In this document: positions 39,169-52,400 of the stretch, piece after piece
Numbering within the stretch: the first letter of the stretch is position 1
Layout of the letters: the number at the start of each line of letters is the position of its first letter
Notes under the pieces: model-generated
The model's input: the letters and a program-made list of their open reading frames with translations, nothing else
What the model was told of the DNA's origin: nothing
The model's database searches: none
Made by a program: the position numbers and the translations under genes
NCBI GenBank assembly: GCA_964247055.1
Contig: OZ176050.1
Coordinates: 992,001-1,056,000 of the forward strand
Direction of reading: 5' to 3'
DNA: 64,000 nt
Source of the DNA: Paragordius varius
Taxonomy: Eukaryota > Nematomorpha

Positions 39169-42100
39169 CCATCATTACCCCAAATATTTTTGAGATCGGA
39201 GTATAAATGTAATTTTTATGGATTTTATAAATATTTAAAAAATTTATTTTATACGATTTCAAAAATAAAAATGGCTACCTAAAATCCAAATTTGATCAGG
39301 TGATGTCGCCATAATTTTTTTTGGGTAGCCCTATGGTAGTTCCATCATCACCCCAAATATTTTTGTGATCGGACTGTAAATGTAATATTTATGAATTTTT
39401 TACATATTTAAAAAATTTATTTTATACGATTTTAAAAATAAAAATGGCTACCTAAAATCCAAATTTGATCAGGTGATGTAACCATAATTTTTTTGGGTAG
39501 CCTTATGGTAGCTCCATCATCACCCCAAATATTTTTAAGATCGGACTTTAAATGTAATTTTTATGAATTTTGTAAATATTTAAAAAATTTATTTTATACG
39601 ATTTTAAAAATAAAAATGGCTACCTAAAATCCAAATTTAATCAGGTGATGTGGCCATAATTTTTTTTGGGTAGCCCTATGGTAGTTTCATCATCACCCCA
39701 AATATTTTGAGATGGGACTATAATTGTAATTTTTATGAATTTTTTAAATATTTAAAAAATTTATTCTATACGATTTTAAAAATAAATATGGCTACCTAAA
39801 ATCCAAATTTGATCAGGTGATGTCGCCATAATTTTTTTTGGGTAGCCCTATGGTAGTTCCATCATCACCCCAAATATTTTTAAGATCGGACTGTAAATGT
39901 AGTTTTCATGAATTTTTTAAATATTTAAAAAATTTATTTTATACGATTTTAAAAATAAAAATGGCTACCTAAAATCCAAATTTGATCAGGTGATGTCGCC
40001 ATAATTTTTTTTGGGTAGCCCCATGGTAGTTCCATCATCACCCCAAATACTTTGGGGATCGGAGTATAAATGTAATTTTTATAAATTTTTTAAATATTTA
40101 AAAAATTTATTTTATAAGATTTTAAAAATAAAAATGGCTACCTAAAATCCAAATTTGATCAGGTGATGTCACCATAATTTATTTGGGTAGCCCTATGGTA
40201 GTTCCATCATCACCCCAAATATTTTTGAGATCGGACTGTAAATGTAATTTTCATGAATTTTTTAAATATTTAAAAAATTTATTTTATACCTTTTTAATAA
40301 AAATGGCTACCTAAAATCCAAATTTGATCAGGTGATGTCGCCATAATTTTTTTTGGGTAGCCCTATGGTAGTTCCATCATCCCTCCAAATATTTTTGAGA
40401 TCGGACTTTAAATGTAATTTTTAAGAATTTTTTAAATATTTAAAAAATTTATTCTATACGATTTAAAAAATAAAAATGGCTATCTAAAATCCAAATTTGA
40501 TCAGGTGATGTCACCATAATTTTTTTTGGGTAGCCCTATGGTAGTTCCATCATCACCCCAAATATTTTTGAGATCGGACTATAATTGTAATTTTTATGAA
40601 TTTTTTAAATATTTAAAAAATTTATTCTATACGATTTTAAAAATAAAAATGGCTACCTAAAATCCAAATTTAATCAGGTGATGTGGCCATAATTTTTTTT
40701 GGGTTCCCCTATGGTAGTTACATCATCACCCCAAATGAGATCGGACTATAATTGTAATTTTTATGAATTTTTTAAATATTTAAAAAATTTATTCTATACG
40801 ATTTTAAAAATAAAAATGGCTACCTAAAATCCAAATTTGATCAGGTGATGTCACCATAATTTTTTTAGGTAGCCCTATGGTAATTCCATCATCACCCTAA
40901 ATATTTTTGAGATCGGACTTTAAATGTAATTTTTATGAATTTTTAAAATATTTAAAAAATTTATTTTATACGATATTACAAATAAAAATGGCCACCTAAC
41001 AAATTTGATCAGGTGATGTCGCCATAATTTTTATTTGGTAGCCCTATGGTAGTTCCATCATCACCCCAAATATTGTCGAGATCGGAGTATAAATGTAATT
41101 TTTTTGAATTTTTTAAATATTTAAAAAATTTATTTTATACGATTTCAAAAATAAAAATGGCTACCTAAAATCCAAATTTGATCAGGTGATGTCGCCATAA
41201 TTTTTTTTTGGTAGCCCTATGGTAGTTCCATCATCACCCCAAATATTTTTGAGATCGGACTGTAAATGTAATTTTCATGAATTTTTTAAATATTTAAAAA
41301 ATTTATTTTATACCTTTTTAATAAAAATGGCTACCTAAAATCCAAATTTGATCAGGTGATGTCGCCATAATTTTTTTTGGGTAGCCCTATGGTAGTTCCA
41401 TCATCACCCCAAATATTTTTGAGATCGGAGTATAAATGTAATTTTTATGGATTTTATAAATATTTAAAAAATTTATTTTATACGATTTCAAAAATAAAAA
41501 TGGCTACCTAAAATCCAAATTTGATCAGGTGATGTCGCCATAATTTTTTTTGGGTAGCCCTATGGTAGTTCCATCATCACCCCAAATATTTTTGAGATCG
41601 GACTGTAAATGTAATTTTCATGAATTTTTTAAATATTTAAAAAATTTATTTTATACGTTTTAAAAATAAAAATGGCTACCTAAAATCCAAATTTGATCAG
41701 GTGATGTCGCCATAATTTTTATTTGGTAGCCCTATGGTAGTTCCATCATCACCCCAAATATTGTCGAGATCGGAGTATAAATGTAATTTTTTTGAATTTT
41801 TTAAATATTTAAAAAATTTATTTTTTACGATTTTAAAAATAAAAATGGCTACCTAACAAATTTGATCAGGTGATGTCGCCATAATTTTTTTTTGGGTAGC
41901 CCTATGGTAGTTCCATCACCCCAAATATTTTTGAGATTGGACTGTAAATGTAATTTTCATGAATTTTTTAAATATTTAAAAAATTTATTTTATACCTTTT
42001 TAAAAATAAAAATGGCTACCTAAAATCCAAATTTGATCAGGTGATGTCGCCATAATTTTTTTTGGGTAGCCTTATGGTAGTTCCATCATCCCTCCAAATA

Positions 42101-42753
42101 TTTTTGAGATCAGACTTTAAATGTAATTTTTATGAATTTTTTAAATATTTAAAAAATTTATTTTATACGATTTAAAAAATAAAAATGGCTACCTAAAATC
42201 CAAATTTGATCAGGTGATGACGCCATAATTTTTTTTGGGTAGCCCTATGGTAGTTCCATCATCACCCCAAATATTTTTGAGATCGGACTTTAAATGTAAT
42301 TTTTATGATTTTTTTAAATTTAAAAAATTTATTCTATACGATTTTAAAAATAAAAATAACTACCTAAAATCCAAATTTGATCAGGTGTTGTCACCATAAT
42401 TTTTTTGGGTAGCCCTCTGGTAGCTCCATCATCACCCCAAATATTTTTAAGATCGGACTTTAAATGTAATTTTTATGAATTTTTTAAATATTTAAAAAAT
42501 TTATTTTATACGATTTTAAAAATAAAAATGGCTACCTAAAATCCAAATTTAATCAGGTGATGTGGCCATAATTTTTTTTGGGTAGCCCTATGGTAGTTCC
42601 ATCATCACCCCAAATATTTTTGAGATCGGACTATAATTGTAATTTTTATAAATTTTTTAAATATTTAAAAAATTTATTCTATACTATTTTAAAAATAAAA
42701 ATGGCTACCTAAAATCCAAATTTGATCAGGTGATGTCACCATAATTTTTTTAG
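39169..42753. repeat. Large satellite duplication, copy 2 (about 3.6 kb)
   Basis: It repeats 35393-39168 without the monomer at 37393-37565. Almost all private variants are shared, with a few differences such as TTTTTAAGAATTT near 40423. The match ends inside a monomer, within the T run near 42750: the first copy continues TGGGTAGCCTTATGG and this one TAGGTAGCCCTATGG. Confidence 0.9.
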
Positions 42754-43742
42754 GTAGCCCTATGGTAGTTCCATCATCACCCTAAATATTGAGATCGGAC
42801 TTTAAATGTAATTTTTATGAATTTTTTAAATATTAAAAAAATTTATTTTATACGATTTTAACAATAAAAATGGCTACCTAAAATCCAAATTTGATCAGGT
42901 GATGTCACTATAATTTTTTTGGTTAGCCCTATGGTAGTTCCATCATCACCCCAAATATTTTGAGATGGGACTATAATTGTAATTTTTATGAATTTTTTAA
43001 ATATTTAAATAATTTATTTTATACAATTTTAAAAATAAAAATGGCTACCTAAAATCCAAATTTGATCAGGTGATGTCGCCATATTTTTTTTTGGATAGCC
43101 CTATGGTAGTTCCATCATAAACCCAAATATTTTTGAGATCGGAGTGTAAATGTAATTTTCATGAATTTTTTAAATATTTAAAAAATTTATTTTATACGAT
43201 TTCAAAAATAAAAATGGCTACCTAAAATCCAAATTTGATCAGGTGATGTCACCATAATTTTTTTTGGGTAGCCTTATGGTAGCTCCATCATCACCCCAAA
43301 TATTTTTAAGATCGGACTATAAATGTAATTTTTATGAATTTTTTAAATATTAAAAAAATTTATTTTATACGATTTTAACAATAAAAATGGCTACCTAAAA
43401 TCCAAATTTGATCAGGTGATGTCACTATAATTTTTTTGGTTAGCCCTATGGTAGTTCCATCATCACCCCAAATATTTTGAGATGGGACTATAATTGTAAT
43501 TTTTATGAATTTTTTAAATATTTAAATAATTTATTTTATACAATTTTAAAAATAAAAATGGCTACCTAAAATCCAAATTTGATCAGGTGATGTCGCCATA
43601 ATTTTTTTTGGATAGCCCTATGGTAGTTCCATCATAAACCCAAATATTTTTGAGATCGGAGTGTAAATGTAATTTTCATGAATTTTTTAAATATTTAAAA
43701 AATTTATTTTATACGATTTTAACAATAAAAATGGCTACCTAA
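42754..43742. repeat. Three-monomer tandem repeat near the array edge (517-bp period)
   Basis: GGTTAGCCC occurs at 42921 and 43438, GGATAGCCC with CATAAACCC at 43093 and 43610, each 517 bp apart. Shared private changes are TTTTAACAATAAAA, TATTAAAAAAATTTA and TTTAAATAATTTATTTTATACAATT. The first monomer of each repeat differs in its front half (TAGGTAGCCC in one, AGCCTTATGGTAGCTCC in the other), so exchange took place inside a monomer. Confidence 0.85.
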
Positions 43743-43959
43743 AATCTAAATTTGATCAGCTGATGTCACCATAATTTTTTTTGGGTAGCCCTATGGTAGT
43801 TCCATCATCACCCTAAATATTTTGGGGATCGGACTATAAATGTAATTTTTATGAATTTTTTAAATTAAAAAATTTATTTTATACGAAAAATAAAAATGGC
43901 TACCTAAAATCCAAATTTAATCAGGTGATGTCACTATAATTTTTTTTGGGTAGCCCTAT
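43743..43959. repeat. Terminal, decayed satellite monomers
   Basis: The last full monomer (43743-43907) is short: the palindrome is reduced to TTTTTTAAATTAAAAAATTT and ATACGATTTTAAAAAT is reduced to ATACGAAAAAT. It begins AATCTAAATTTGATCAGC. The final copy (43908-43959) is cut after GGGTAGCCCTAT, 52 bases in. Confidence 0.9.
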
Positions 43960-43962
43960 TAA
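43958..43962. other. Junction between 172-bp satellite and AAAAT array
   Basis: GGGTAGCCCTAT of the satellite runs directly into TAAAATAAAAT. No transposon end, target-site duplication or unique linker lies between them. The shared bases at the join are at most one or two (T, TA), so the breakpoint shows essentially no microhomology beyond chance. Confidence 0.9.
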
Positions 43963-44894
43963 AATAAAATAAAATAAAATAAAATAAAATAAATAAAAAT
44001 AAAATAAAAAAAAATAAAATAAAATAAAATAAAATAAAATAAATAATATAAAATAAAATAAAATAAAATAAAATAAAATTAAAATAAAATATAACTATAT
44101 TTATATAAAATAAAATAAAATAAATTAAAATAAAATAAAATAAAATAAAATAAAATAAAATAAAATAAAATAAAATAAAATAAAATAAAATAAAATAAAA
44201 TAAAATAAAATAAAATAAAATAAAATAAAATAAAATAAAATAAAATAAAATAAAATAAAATAAAATAAAATAAAATAAAATAAAATAAAATAAAATAATA
44301 TAATATAAAATAAAATAAAATAAAATAAAATTAAAATAAAATATAACTATATTTATATAAAATAAAATAAAATAAATTAAAATAAAATAAAATAAAATAA
44401 AATAAAATAAAATAAAATAAAATAAAATAAAATAAAATAAAATAAAATAAAATAAAATAAAATAAAATAAAATAAAATAAAATAAAATAAAATAAAATAA
44501 AATAAAATAAAATAAAATAAAATAAAATAAAATATAACTATATTTATATAAAATAAAATAAAATAAATTAAAATAAAATAAAATAAAATAAAATAAAATA
44601 AAATAAATTAAAATAAAATAAAATAAAATAAAATAAAATAAAATAAAATAAAATAAAATAAAATAAAATAAAATAAAATAAAATAAAATAAAATAAAATA
44701 AAATAAAATAAAATAAAATAAAATAAAATAAAATAAAATAAAATAAAATAAAATAAAATAAAATAAAATAAAATAAAATAAAATAAAATAAAATAAAATA
44801 AAATAAAATAAAATAAAATAAAATAAAATAAAATAAAATAAAATAAAATAATATAATATAAAATAAAATAAAATAAAATAAAATAAAATAAAAT
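43960..44894 (+). repeat. AAAAT array, cleanest portion, three motif copies
   Basis: The first kilobase after the junction has the longest pure AAAAT runs and a repeated module of motif, AAATAAATTAAAATAAAAT and a pure run, ending in AATATAATATAAAATAAAAT (near 44296 and 44848). The runs between motifs differ mainly in unit number, as expected from slippage. Confidence 0.85.
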
Positions 44895-46572
44895 ATAACT
44901 ATATTTATATAAAATAAAATAAAATAAATTAAAATAAAATATAATAAAATAAATTAAAATAAAATAAAAAAAATAAATAAAAATAAAATAAAAATAAATT
45001 AAAATAAAATAAAATAAAATAAAATAAAATAAAATAAAATAAAATAAAATTAAATAAAATAAAAATAAAATAAAATAAAATAAAATAAAATAAAATAAAA
45101 TAAAAAAAAATAAAATAAAATAAAATAAAATATAATAAAATAAAATAAAATAAAATAAAATTAAATTAAATAAAATATAACTATATTTATATAAAATAAA
45201 ATACAATAAAATAAAATAAAATAAAATAAAATATAATAAAATAAAATAAAATAAAATAAAATAAAATAAAATAAAAATAAATTAAAATAAATAAAATAAA
45301 ATAAAATTAAATAAAATAAAATAAAATAAAATAAAATAAATTAAAATAAAATAAAATAAAATAAAATAAAATAAAATTAAATAAAATAAAAAAATAAAAT
45401 AAAATAAAATAAAATAAAATAAAATAAAATAAAATAAAATAAAATAAAATTAAATTAAATAAAATAAAAATAAAATAAAAAAAAAAATAAAAAAAAATAA
45501 AATAAAATAAAATAAAATAAAATAAAATAAAATAAAATAAATATAAATTAAATAAAATAAAATAAAATAAAATAAAATAATATAAAATAAAAATAAATGA
45601 AAATAAAATAAAATAAAATAAAATAAAATAAAGTAAATAAAATAAAATAAATTAAAATAAATAACTATATTTATATAAAATAAAATAAAATAAATTAAAA
45701 TAAAATAAAATAAAATAAAATAAAATAAAATAAAATAAATTAAAATAAAATAAAATAAATTAAAATAAAATAAAATAAAATAAAATAAAATAAAATCAAA
45801 TCAAATCAAATCAAATCAAATCAAATCAAATCAAATCAAATAAAATAAAATAAAATAAAATAAAATAAATTAAAATAAAATAAAATAAAATTAAATAAAA
45901 TAAAATAAAATAAAATAAAATTAAATAAAATAAAAATAAATTAAAATAAAATAAAATAAAATAAAATTAAATTAAATAAAATATAACTATATTTATATAA
46001 AATAAAATAAAATAAAATAAAATAAAATAAAATAAAATATAACTATATTTATATAAAATAAAATAAAATAAATTAAAATAAAATATAATAAAATAAATTA
46101 AAATAAAATAAAAAAAATAAATAAAAATAAAATAAAAATAAATTAAAATAAAATAAAATAAAATAAAATAAAATAAAATAAAATTAAATAAAATAAAAAT
46201 AAAATAAAATAAAATAAAATAAAATAAAATAAAATAAAAAAAAATAAAATAAAATAAAATAAAATATAATAAAATAAAATAAAATAAAATAAAATTAAAT
46301 TAAATAAAATATAACTATATTTATATAAAATAAAATACAATAAAATAAAATAAAATAAAATAAAATATAATAAAATAAAATAAAATAAAATAAAATAAAA
46401 TAAAATAAAAATAAATTAAAATAAATAAAATAAAATAAAATTAAATAAAATAAAATAAAATAAAATATAATAAATTAAAATAAAATAAAATAAAATAAAA
46501 TAAAATAAAATAAAATAAAATAAAATAAAATAAAATTAAATAAAATAAAAATAAAATAAAATAAAATAAAAT
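44895..46572 (+). repeat. AAAAT array, module duplicated at about 1.14 kb
   Basis: The segment from the motif at 44895 to that at 45177 is repeated from 46039 to 46311 (offset 1144, then 1134). Both copies carry TATAATAAAATAAATTAAAA, AAAAAAATAAATAAAAATAAA and the AAAAAAAAATAAAAT run. Between them lies a more varied stretch (45200-45660) with AAATGAAAATAAA, AAAGTAAAT and poly-A blocks. The motif at 45661 has an unusual upstream context (AAATAA instead of AAAAT). Confidence 0.8.
45796..45840 (+). repeat. (TCAAA)9 island inside the AAAAT array
   Basis: Nine uninterrupted copies of TCAAA (45 bp) lie between plain AAAAT runs. A single change of A to C in one unit seems to have been amplified locally. 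The complementary change, TTTGA for TTTTA, is scattered through the right-hand array, including three in a row at 60761-60775. Confidence 0.95.
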
Positions 46573-49418
46573 ATAACTATATTTATATAAAATAAAATAA
46601 AATTAATTAAAATAAAATAAAATTAAAATAAATTAAAATAAAATAAAATAAAATAAAATTAAATAAAATAAGATAAGATAAAATAAAATAAAATAAAATA
46701 AAATAAAATAAAATAAAATAAAATAAAATAAAATAAAATAAAATAAAATAAAATAAAATAAAAATAAATTAAAATAAAATAAAATAAAATTAAATTAAAT
46801 TAAATTAAATAAAAAAAAATAAAATAAAATAAAATAAAATAAAATAAAATAAAATAAAAAAAAATAAAATAAAATAAAATAAAATAAAATAAAATATAAC
46901 TATATTTATATAAAATAAAATAAAATAAATTAAAATAAAATAAAATAAAATAAAATAAAATAAAATAAAATAAAAGAAAATTAAATTAAATAAAAATAAA
47001 ATAAAATAAAATAAAATAAAATAAAATAAAATAAAATAAAATAAAATAAAATAAAATAAAATAAAATAAAATTAAATAAAATAAAATATAACTATATTTA
47101 TATAAAATAAAATAAAATAAAATAAAATAAATTAAAATAAAATAAAATATAATAAAATAAAATAAAATAAAATAAAATAAAATAAAATAAAATAAAATAA
47201 AATAAAATAAAATAAAATAAAATAAAATAAAATAAAATAAAATAAAATAAAATAAAATAAAAATAAATTAAAATAAAATAAAATTAAATTAAATAAAATA
47301 AAATAAAATAAAAATAAATTAAAATAAAATAAAATTAAATTAAATTAAATAAAATAAATTAAAATAAAATAAAATAAAATAAAATTAAATTAAATAAAAT
47401 ATAACTATATTTATATAAAATAAAATAAAATAAAATAAAATAAAATAAAATAAAATAAAATAAAATAAAATAAAATAAAATAAAATAAAATAAAAATAAA
47501 ATAAAATAAAATAAAATAAAATTAAATTATATAAAATAAAATATAATAAAATAAAAATAAAATAAAATAAAATAAAATAAAATAAAATAAAATAAAATAA
47601 AATAAAATAAAATAAAATAAAATAAAATAAAATAAAATAAAATAAAATAAAATAAAATAAAATAAAATAACACAAAATAAAATAAAATAAAATAAAATTA
47701 AATTAAATAAAATATAACTATATTTATATAAAATAAAATAAAATAAAATAAAATAAAATAAAATAAAATAAAATAAAATAAAATAAAATAAAATAAAAAT
47801 AAAATAAAATAAAATAAAATAAAAATAAATTAAAATAAAATAAAATAAAATAAAATAAAATAAAATAAAATAAAATTAAATAAAATAAAATAAAATAAAA
47901 TAAAATAAAAATAAAATAAAATAAAATAAAATAAAATAAAATAAAATAAAATAAAATAAAATAAAAATAAATTAAAATAAAATAAAATAAAATTAAATAA
48001 AATAAAATATAACTATATTTATATAAAATAAAATAAAATAAAATAAAATAAATTAAAATAAAATAAAATAAAAATAAATAAAAATAAAATAAAATAAAAT
48101 AAAATAAAATAAAATAAAATAAAATAAAATAAAATTAAATAAAATAAAAATAAAATAAAATAAAATAAAATATAACTATATTTATATAAAATAAAATAAA
48201 ATTAATTAAAATAAAATAAAATAAAAATAAATTAAAATAAAATAAAATAAAATAAAATAAAATAAAATTAAATAAAATAAGATAAGATAAAATAAAATAA
48301 AATAAAATAAAATAAAATAAAATAAAATAAAAATAAATTAAAATAAAATAAAATAAAATTAAATTAAATTAAATTAAATAAAAAAAAATAAAATAAAATA
48401 AAATAAAATAAAATAAAATAAAATAAAATAAAAAAAAATAAAATAAAATAAAATAAAATAAAATAAAATATAACTATATTTATATAAAATAAAATAAAAT
48501 AAATTAAAATAAAATAAAATAAAATAAAATAAAATAAAATAAAATAAAAGAAAATTAAATTAAATAAAAATAAAATAAAATAAAATAAAATAAAATAAAA
48601 TAAAATAAAATAAAATAAAATAAAATAAAATAAAATAAAATAAAATAAAATTAAATAAAATAAAATATAACTATATTTATATAAAATAAAATAAAATAAA
48701 ATAAAATAAATTAAAATAAAATAAAATATAATAAAATAAAATAAAATAAAATAAAATAAAATAAAATAAAATAAAATAAAATAAAATAAAATAAAATAAA
48801 ATAAAATAAAATAAAATAAAATAAAATAAAATAAAATAAAATAAAATAAAAATAAATTAAAATAAAATAAAATTAAATTAAATTAAATTAAATAAAATAA
48901 AATAAAAATAAATTAAAATAAAATAAAATTAAATTAAATTAAATTAAATAAAATAAATTAAAATAAAATAAAATAAAATAAAATTAAATTAAATAAAATA
49001 TAACTATATTTATATAAAATAAAATAAAATAAAATAAAATAAAATAAAATAAAATAAAATAAAATAAAATAAAATAAAATAAAATAAAATAAAATAAAAT
49101 AAAATAAAATAAAATAAAAATAAAATAAAATAAAATAAAATAAAATAAAATTAAATTATATAAAATAAAATATAATAAAATAAAAATAAAATAAAATAAA
49201 ATAAAATAAAATAAAATAAAATAAAATAAAATTAAATTATATAAAATAAAATATAATAAAATAAAAATAAAATAAAATAAAATAAAATAAAATAAAATAA
49301 AATAAAATAAAATAAAATAAAATAAAATAAAATAAAATAAAATAAAATAAAACAAAATAAAATAAAACAAAATAACACAAAATAAAATAAAATAAAATAA
49401 AATTAAATTAAATAAAAT
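46573..49418 (+). repeat. AAAAT array, 1.6-kb module in two tandem copies
   Basis: Copy 1 starts at 46573 and copy 2 at 48172. Both have, in order, AAATTAATTAAAATAAAAT, AAGATAAGATAAAAT (46671 and 48280), runs of TTAAAT, two AAAAAAAAATAAAAT runs, the motif, AAAAGAAAATTAAATTAAAT (46976 and 48550), the motif, TATAATAAAAT with a long pure run, then ATTAAATTATATAAAATAAA and AACACAAAAT. Offsets drift between 1574 and 1609 bp because pure runs differ in unit number. A third copy begins at 56393. Confidence 0.85.
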
Positions 49419-52400
49419 ATAACTATATTTATATAAAATAAAATAAAATAAAATAAAATAAAATAAAATAAAATAAAATAAAATAAAATAAAATAAAATA
49501 AAATAAAAATAAAATAAAATAAAATAAAATAAAAATAAATTAAAATAAAATAAAATAAAATAAAATAAAATAAAATTAAATAAAATAAAATAAAATAAAA
49601 TAAAATAAAATAAAATAAAAATAAAATAAAATAAAATAAAATAAAATTAAATTATATAAAATAAAATATAATAAAATAAAAATAAAATAAAATAAAATAA
49701 AATAAAATAAAATAAAATAAAATAAAATAAAATAAAATAAAATAAAATAAAATAAAATAAAATAAAACAAAATAAAATAAAATAAAATTAAATAAAATAA
49801 AATATAACTATATTTATATAAAATAAAATAAAATAAAATAAAATAAAATAAAATAAAATTAAATTAAATAAAAATAAAATAAAATAAAATAAAATAAAAT
49901 AAAATAAAATAAAATAAAATAAAATAAAATTAAATAAAATAAAATATAACTATATTTATATAAAATTAAATTAAATTAAATTAAATAAAAAAAAATAAAA
50001 TAAAATAAAATAAAATAAAATAAAATAAAATAAAATAAAATAAAATAAAATAAAATAAAATAAAATAAAAAAAAATAAAATAAAATAAAATAAAATAAAA
50101 TAAAATATAACTATATTTATATAAAATAAAATAAAATAAATTAAAATAAAATAAAATAAAATAAAATAAAATAAAATAAAATAAAATAAAATAAAATAAA
50201 ATAAAATAAAATAAAATTAAATTAAATAAAAATAAAATAAAATAAAATAAAATAAAATAAAATAAAATAAAATAAAATAAAATAAAATAAAATAAAATAA
50301 AATATAACTATATTTATATAAAATAAAATAAAATAAAATAAAATAAATTAAAATAAAATAAAATATAATAAAATAAAATAAAATAAAATAAAATAAAATA
50401 AAATAAAATAAAATAAAATAAAATAAAATAAAATAAAATAAAATAAAATAAAATAAAATAAAATAAAATAAAATAAAATAAAATAAAATAAAATAAAATA
50501 AAATAAAATAAAATAAAATAAAATAAAATAAAATAAAATAAAATAAAATAAAATAAAATAAAATAAAATAAAAATAAATTAAAATAAAATAAAATTAAAT
50601 TAAATTAAATAAAATAAATTAAAATAAAATAAAATAAAATAAAATAAAATAAAATAAAATAAAATAAAATAAAATAAAATAAAATAAAATAAAATAAAAT
50701 AAAATAAAAATAAAATAAAATAAAATAAAATAAAATAAAATTAAATTATATAAAATAAAATATAATAAAATAAAAATAAAATAAAATAAAATAAAATAAA
50801 ATAAAATAAAATAAAATAAAATAAAATAAAATAAAATAAAACAAAATAAAATAAAATAAAATTAAATAAAATAAAATATAACTATATTTATATAAAATAA
50901 AATAAAATAAAATAAAATAAAATAAAATTAAATTAAATAAAAATAAAATAAAATAAAATAAAATAAAATAAAATAAAATAAAATAAAATAAAATAAAATA
51001 AAATTAAATAAAATAAAATATAACTATATTTATATAAAATTAAATTAAATTAAATTAAATAAAAAAAAATAAAATAAAATAAAATAAAATAAAATAAAAT
51101 AAAATAAAATAAAATAAAATAAAATAAAATAAAATAAAATAAAATAAAATAAAATAAAATAAAACAAAATAAAATAAAATAAAATAAAATAAAATAAAAT
51201 AAAATAAAATAAAAATAAATTAAAATAAAATAAAATAAAATAAAATAAAATAAAATAAAAATAAATTAAAATAAAATAAAATAAAATTAAATTAAATTAA
51301 ATTAAATAAAAAAAAATAAAATAAAATAAAATAAAATAAAATAAAATAAAATAAAATAAAATAAAAAAAAATAAAATAAAATAAAATAAAATAAAATAAA
51401 ATAAAACAAAATAAAATAAAATAAAATAAAATATAACTATATTTATATAAAATAAAATAAAATAAATTAAAATAAAATAAAATAAAATAAAATAAAATAA
51501 AATAAAATAAAATAAAATAAAATAAAATAAAATAAAATAAAATAAAATAAAATAAAATAAAATAAAATTAAATTAAATAAAAATAAAATAAAATAAAATA
51601 AAATAAAATAAAATAAAATAAAATAAAATAAAATAAAATAAAATAAAATAAAATTAAATAAAATAAAATATAACTATATTTATATAAAATAAAATAAAAT
51701 AAAATAAAATAAATTAAAATAAAATAAAATATAATAAAATAAAATAAAATAAAATAAAATAAAATAAAATAAAATAAAATAAAATAAAATAAAATAAAAT
51801 AAAATAAAATAAAATAAAATAAAATAAAATAAAATAAAAATAAATTAAAATAAAATAAAAATAAATTAAAATAAAATAAAATTAAATTAAATTAAATAAA
51901 ATAAATTAAAATAAAATATAACTATATTTATATAAAATAAAATAAAATAAAATAAAATAAAATAAAATAAAACAAAATAAAATAAAATAAAATAAAATAT
52001 AACTATATTTATATAAAATAAAATAAAATAAATTAAAATAAAATAAAATAAAATAAAATAAAATAAAATAAAATAAAATAAAATAAAATAAAATAAAATA
52101 AAATAAAATAAAATAAAATAAAATAAAATAAAATTAAATTAAATAAAAATAAAATAAAATAAAATAAAATAAAATAAAATAAAATAAAATAAAATAAAAT
52201 AAAATAAAATAAAATAAAATTAAATAAAATAAAATATAACTATATTTATATAAAATAAAATAAAATAAAATAAAATAAATTAAAATAAAATAAAATAAAA
52301 TAAAATAAAAAAAAAATAAATTAAAATAAAATAAAATAAAATTAAATTAAATTAAATTAAATAAAAAAAAATAAAATAAAATAAAATAAAATAAAATAAA

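Larger units (their letters stand above)
1..43959. repeat. 172-bp satellite tandem array, about 255 monomers
   Basis: The same 172-173 bp unit repeats head to tail without interruption from the first base to 43959. Taking AATCCAAATTTGATC as the arbitrary start, monomers begin at 1, 173, 346, 518, 690 and so on. The unit has a mixed-composition half (TGATCAGGTGATG, GGGTAGCCCTATGG, CCATCATCACCCC, GATCGGA) and an A/T-only half. The first monomer has 47 G+C in 172 bases, about 27%. All copies point the same way. Variants are shared in blocks rather than at random, so this is a higher-order array. The length is close to that of several known centromeric satellites, but I do not recognise the sequence as any named family. 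No reading frame of useful length exists in it. A centromeric or pericentromeric location is plausible but not shown. Confidence 0.98.

Noticed and set aside
1..43959. CRISPR array, because of regularly spaced repeats
   Set aside because: The whole 172-bp unit repeats, including the would-be spacers. There are no short conserved repeats with unique spacers and no cas genes.
1..43959. Alpha satellite of primates, because of the 171-172 bp length
   Set aside because: Only the length is similar. I do not recognise alpha-satellite sequence, and the A/T palindrome and GGTAGCC words are not part of it.
43908..44100. Poly-A tail of a retroelement at the satellite/AAAAT junction
   Set aside because: There is no element body, target-site duplication or terminal structure. 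The A-rich sequence is a 14-kb tandem array, not a tail.
44091..44107. TATA-box promoter in the 17-bp motif
   Set aside because: It has TATA-like words, but in this all-A/T setting they are expected, and no gene lies downstream of any copy.
44568..45206. 212-residue minus-strand open reading frame rich in F, Y, I and L, like a membrane protein
   Set aside because: It is the translation of (TTTTA)n plus the 17-bp motif (giving YKYSYILF), starts with TTG, and has no codon bias or homologous domain. The same applies to the other frames at 46143, 47385, 48984, 49576, 53582 and 55086 on minus and 58816 and 61266 on plus.
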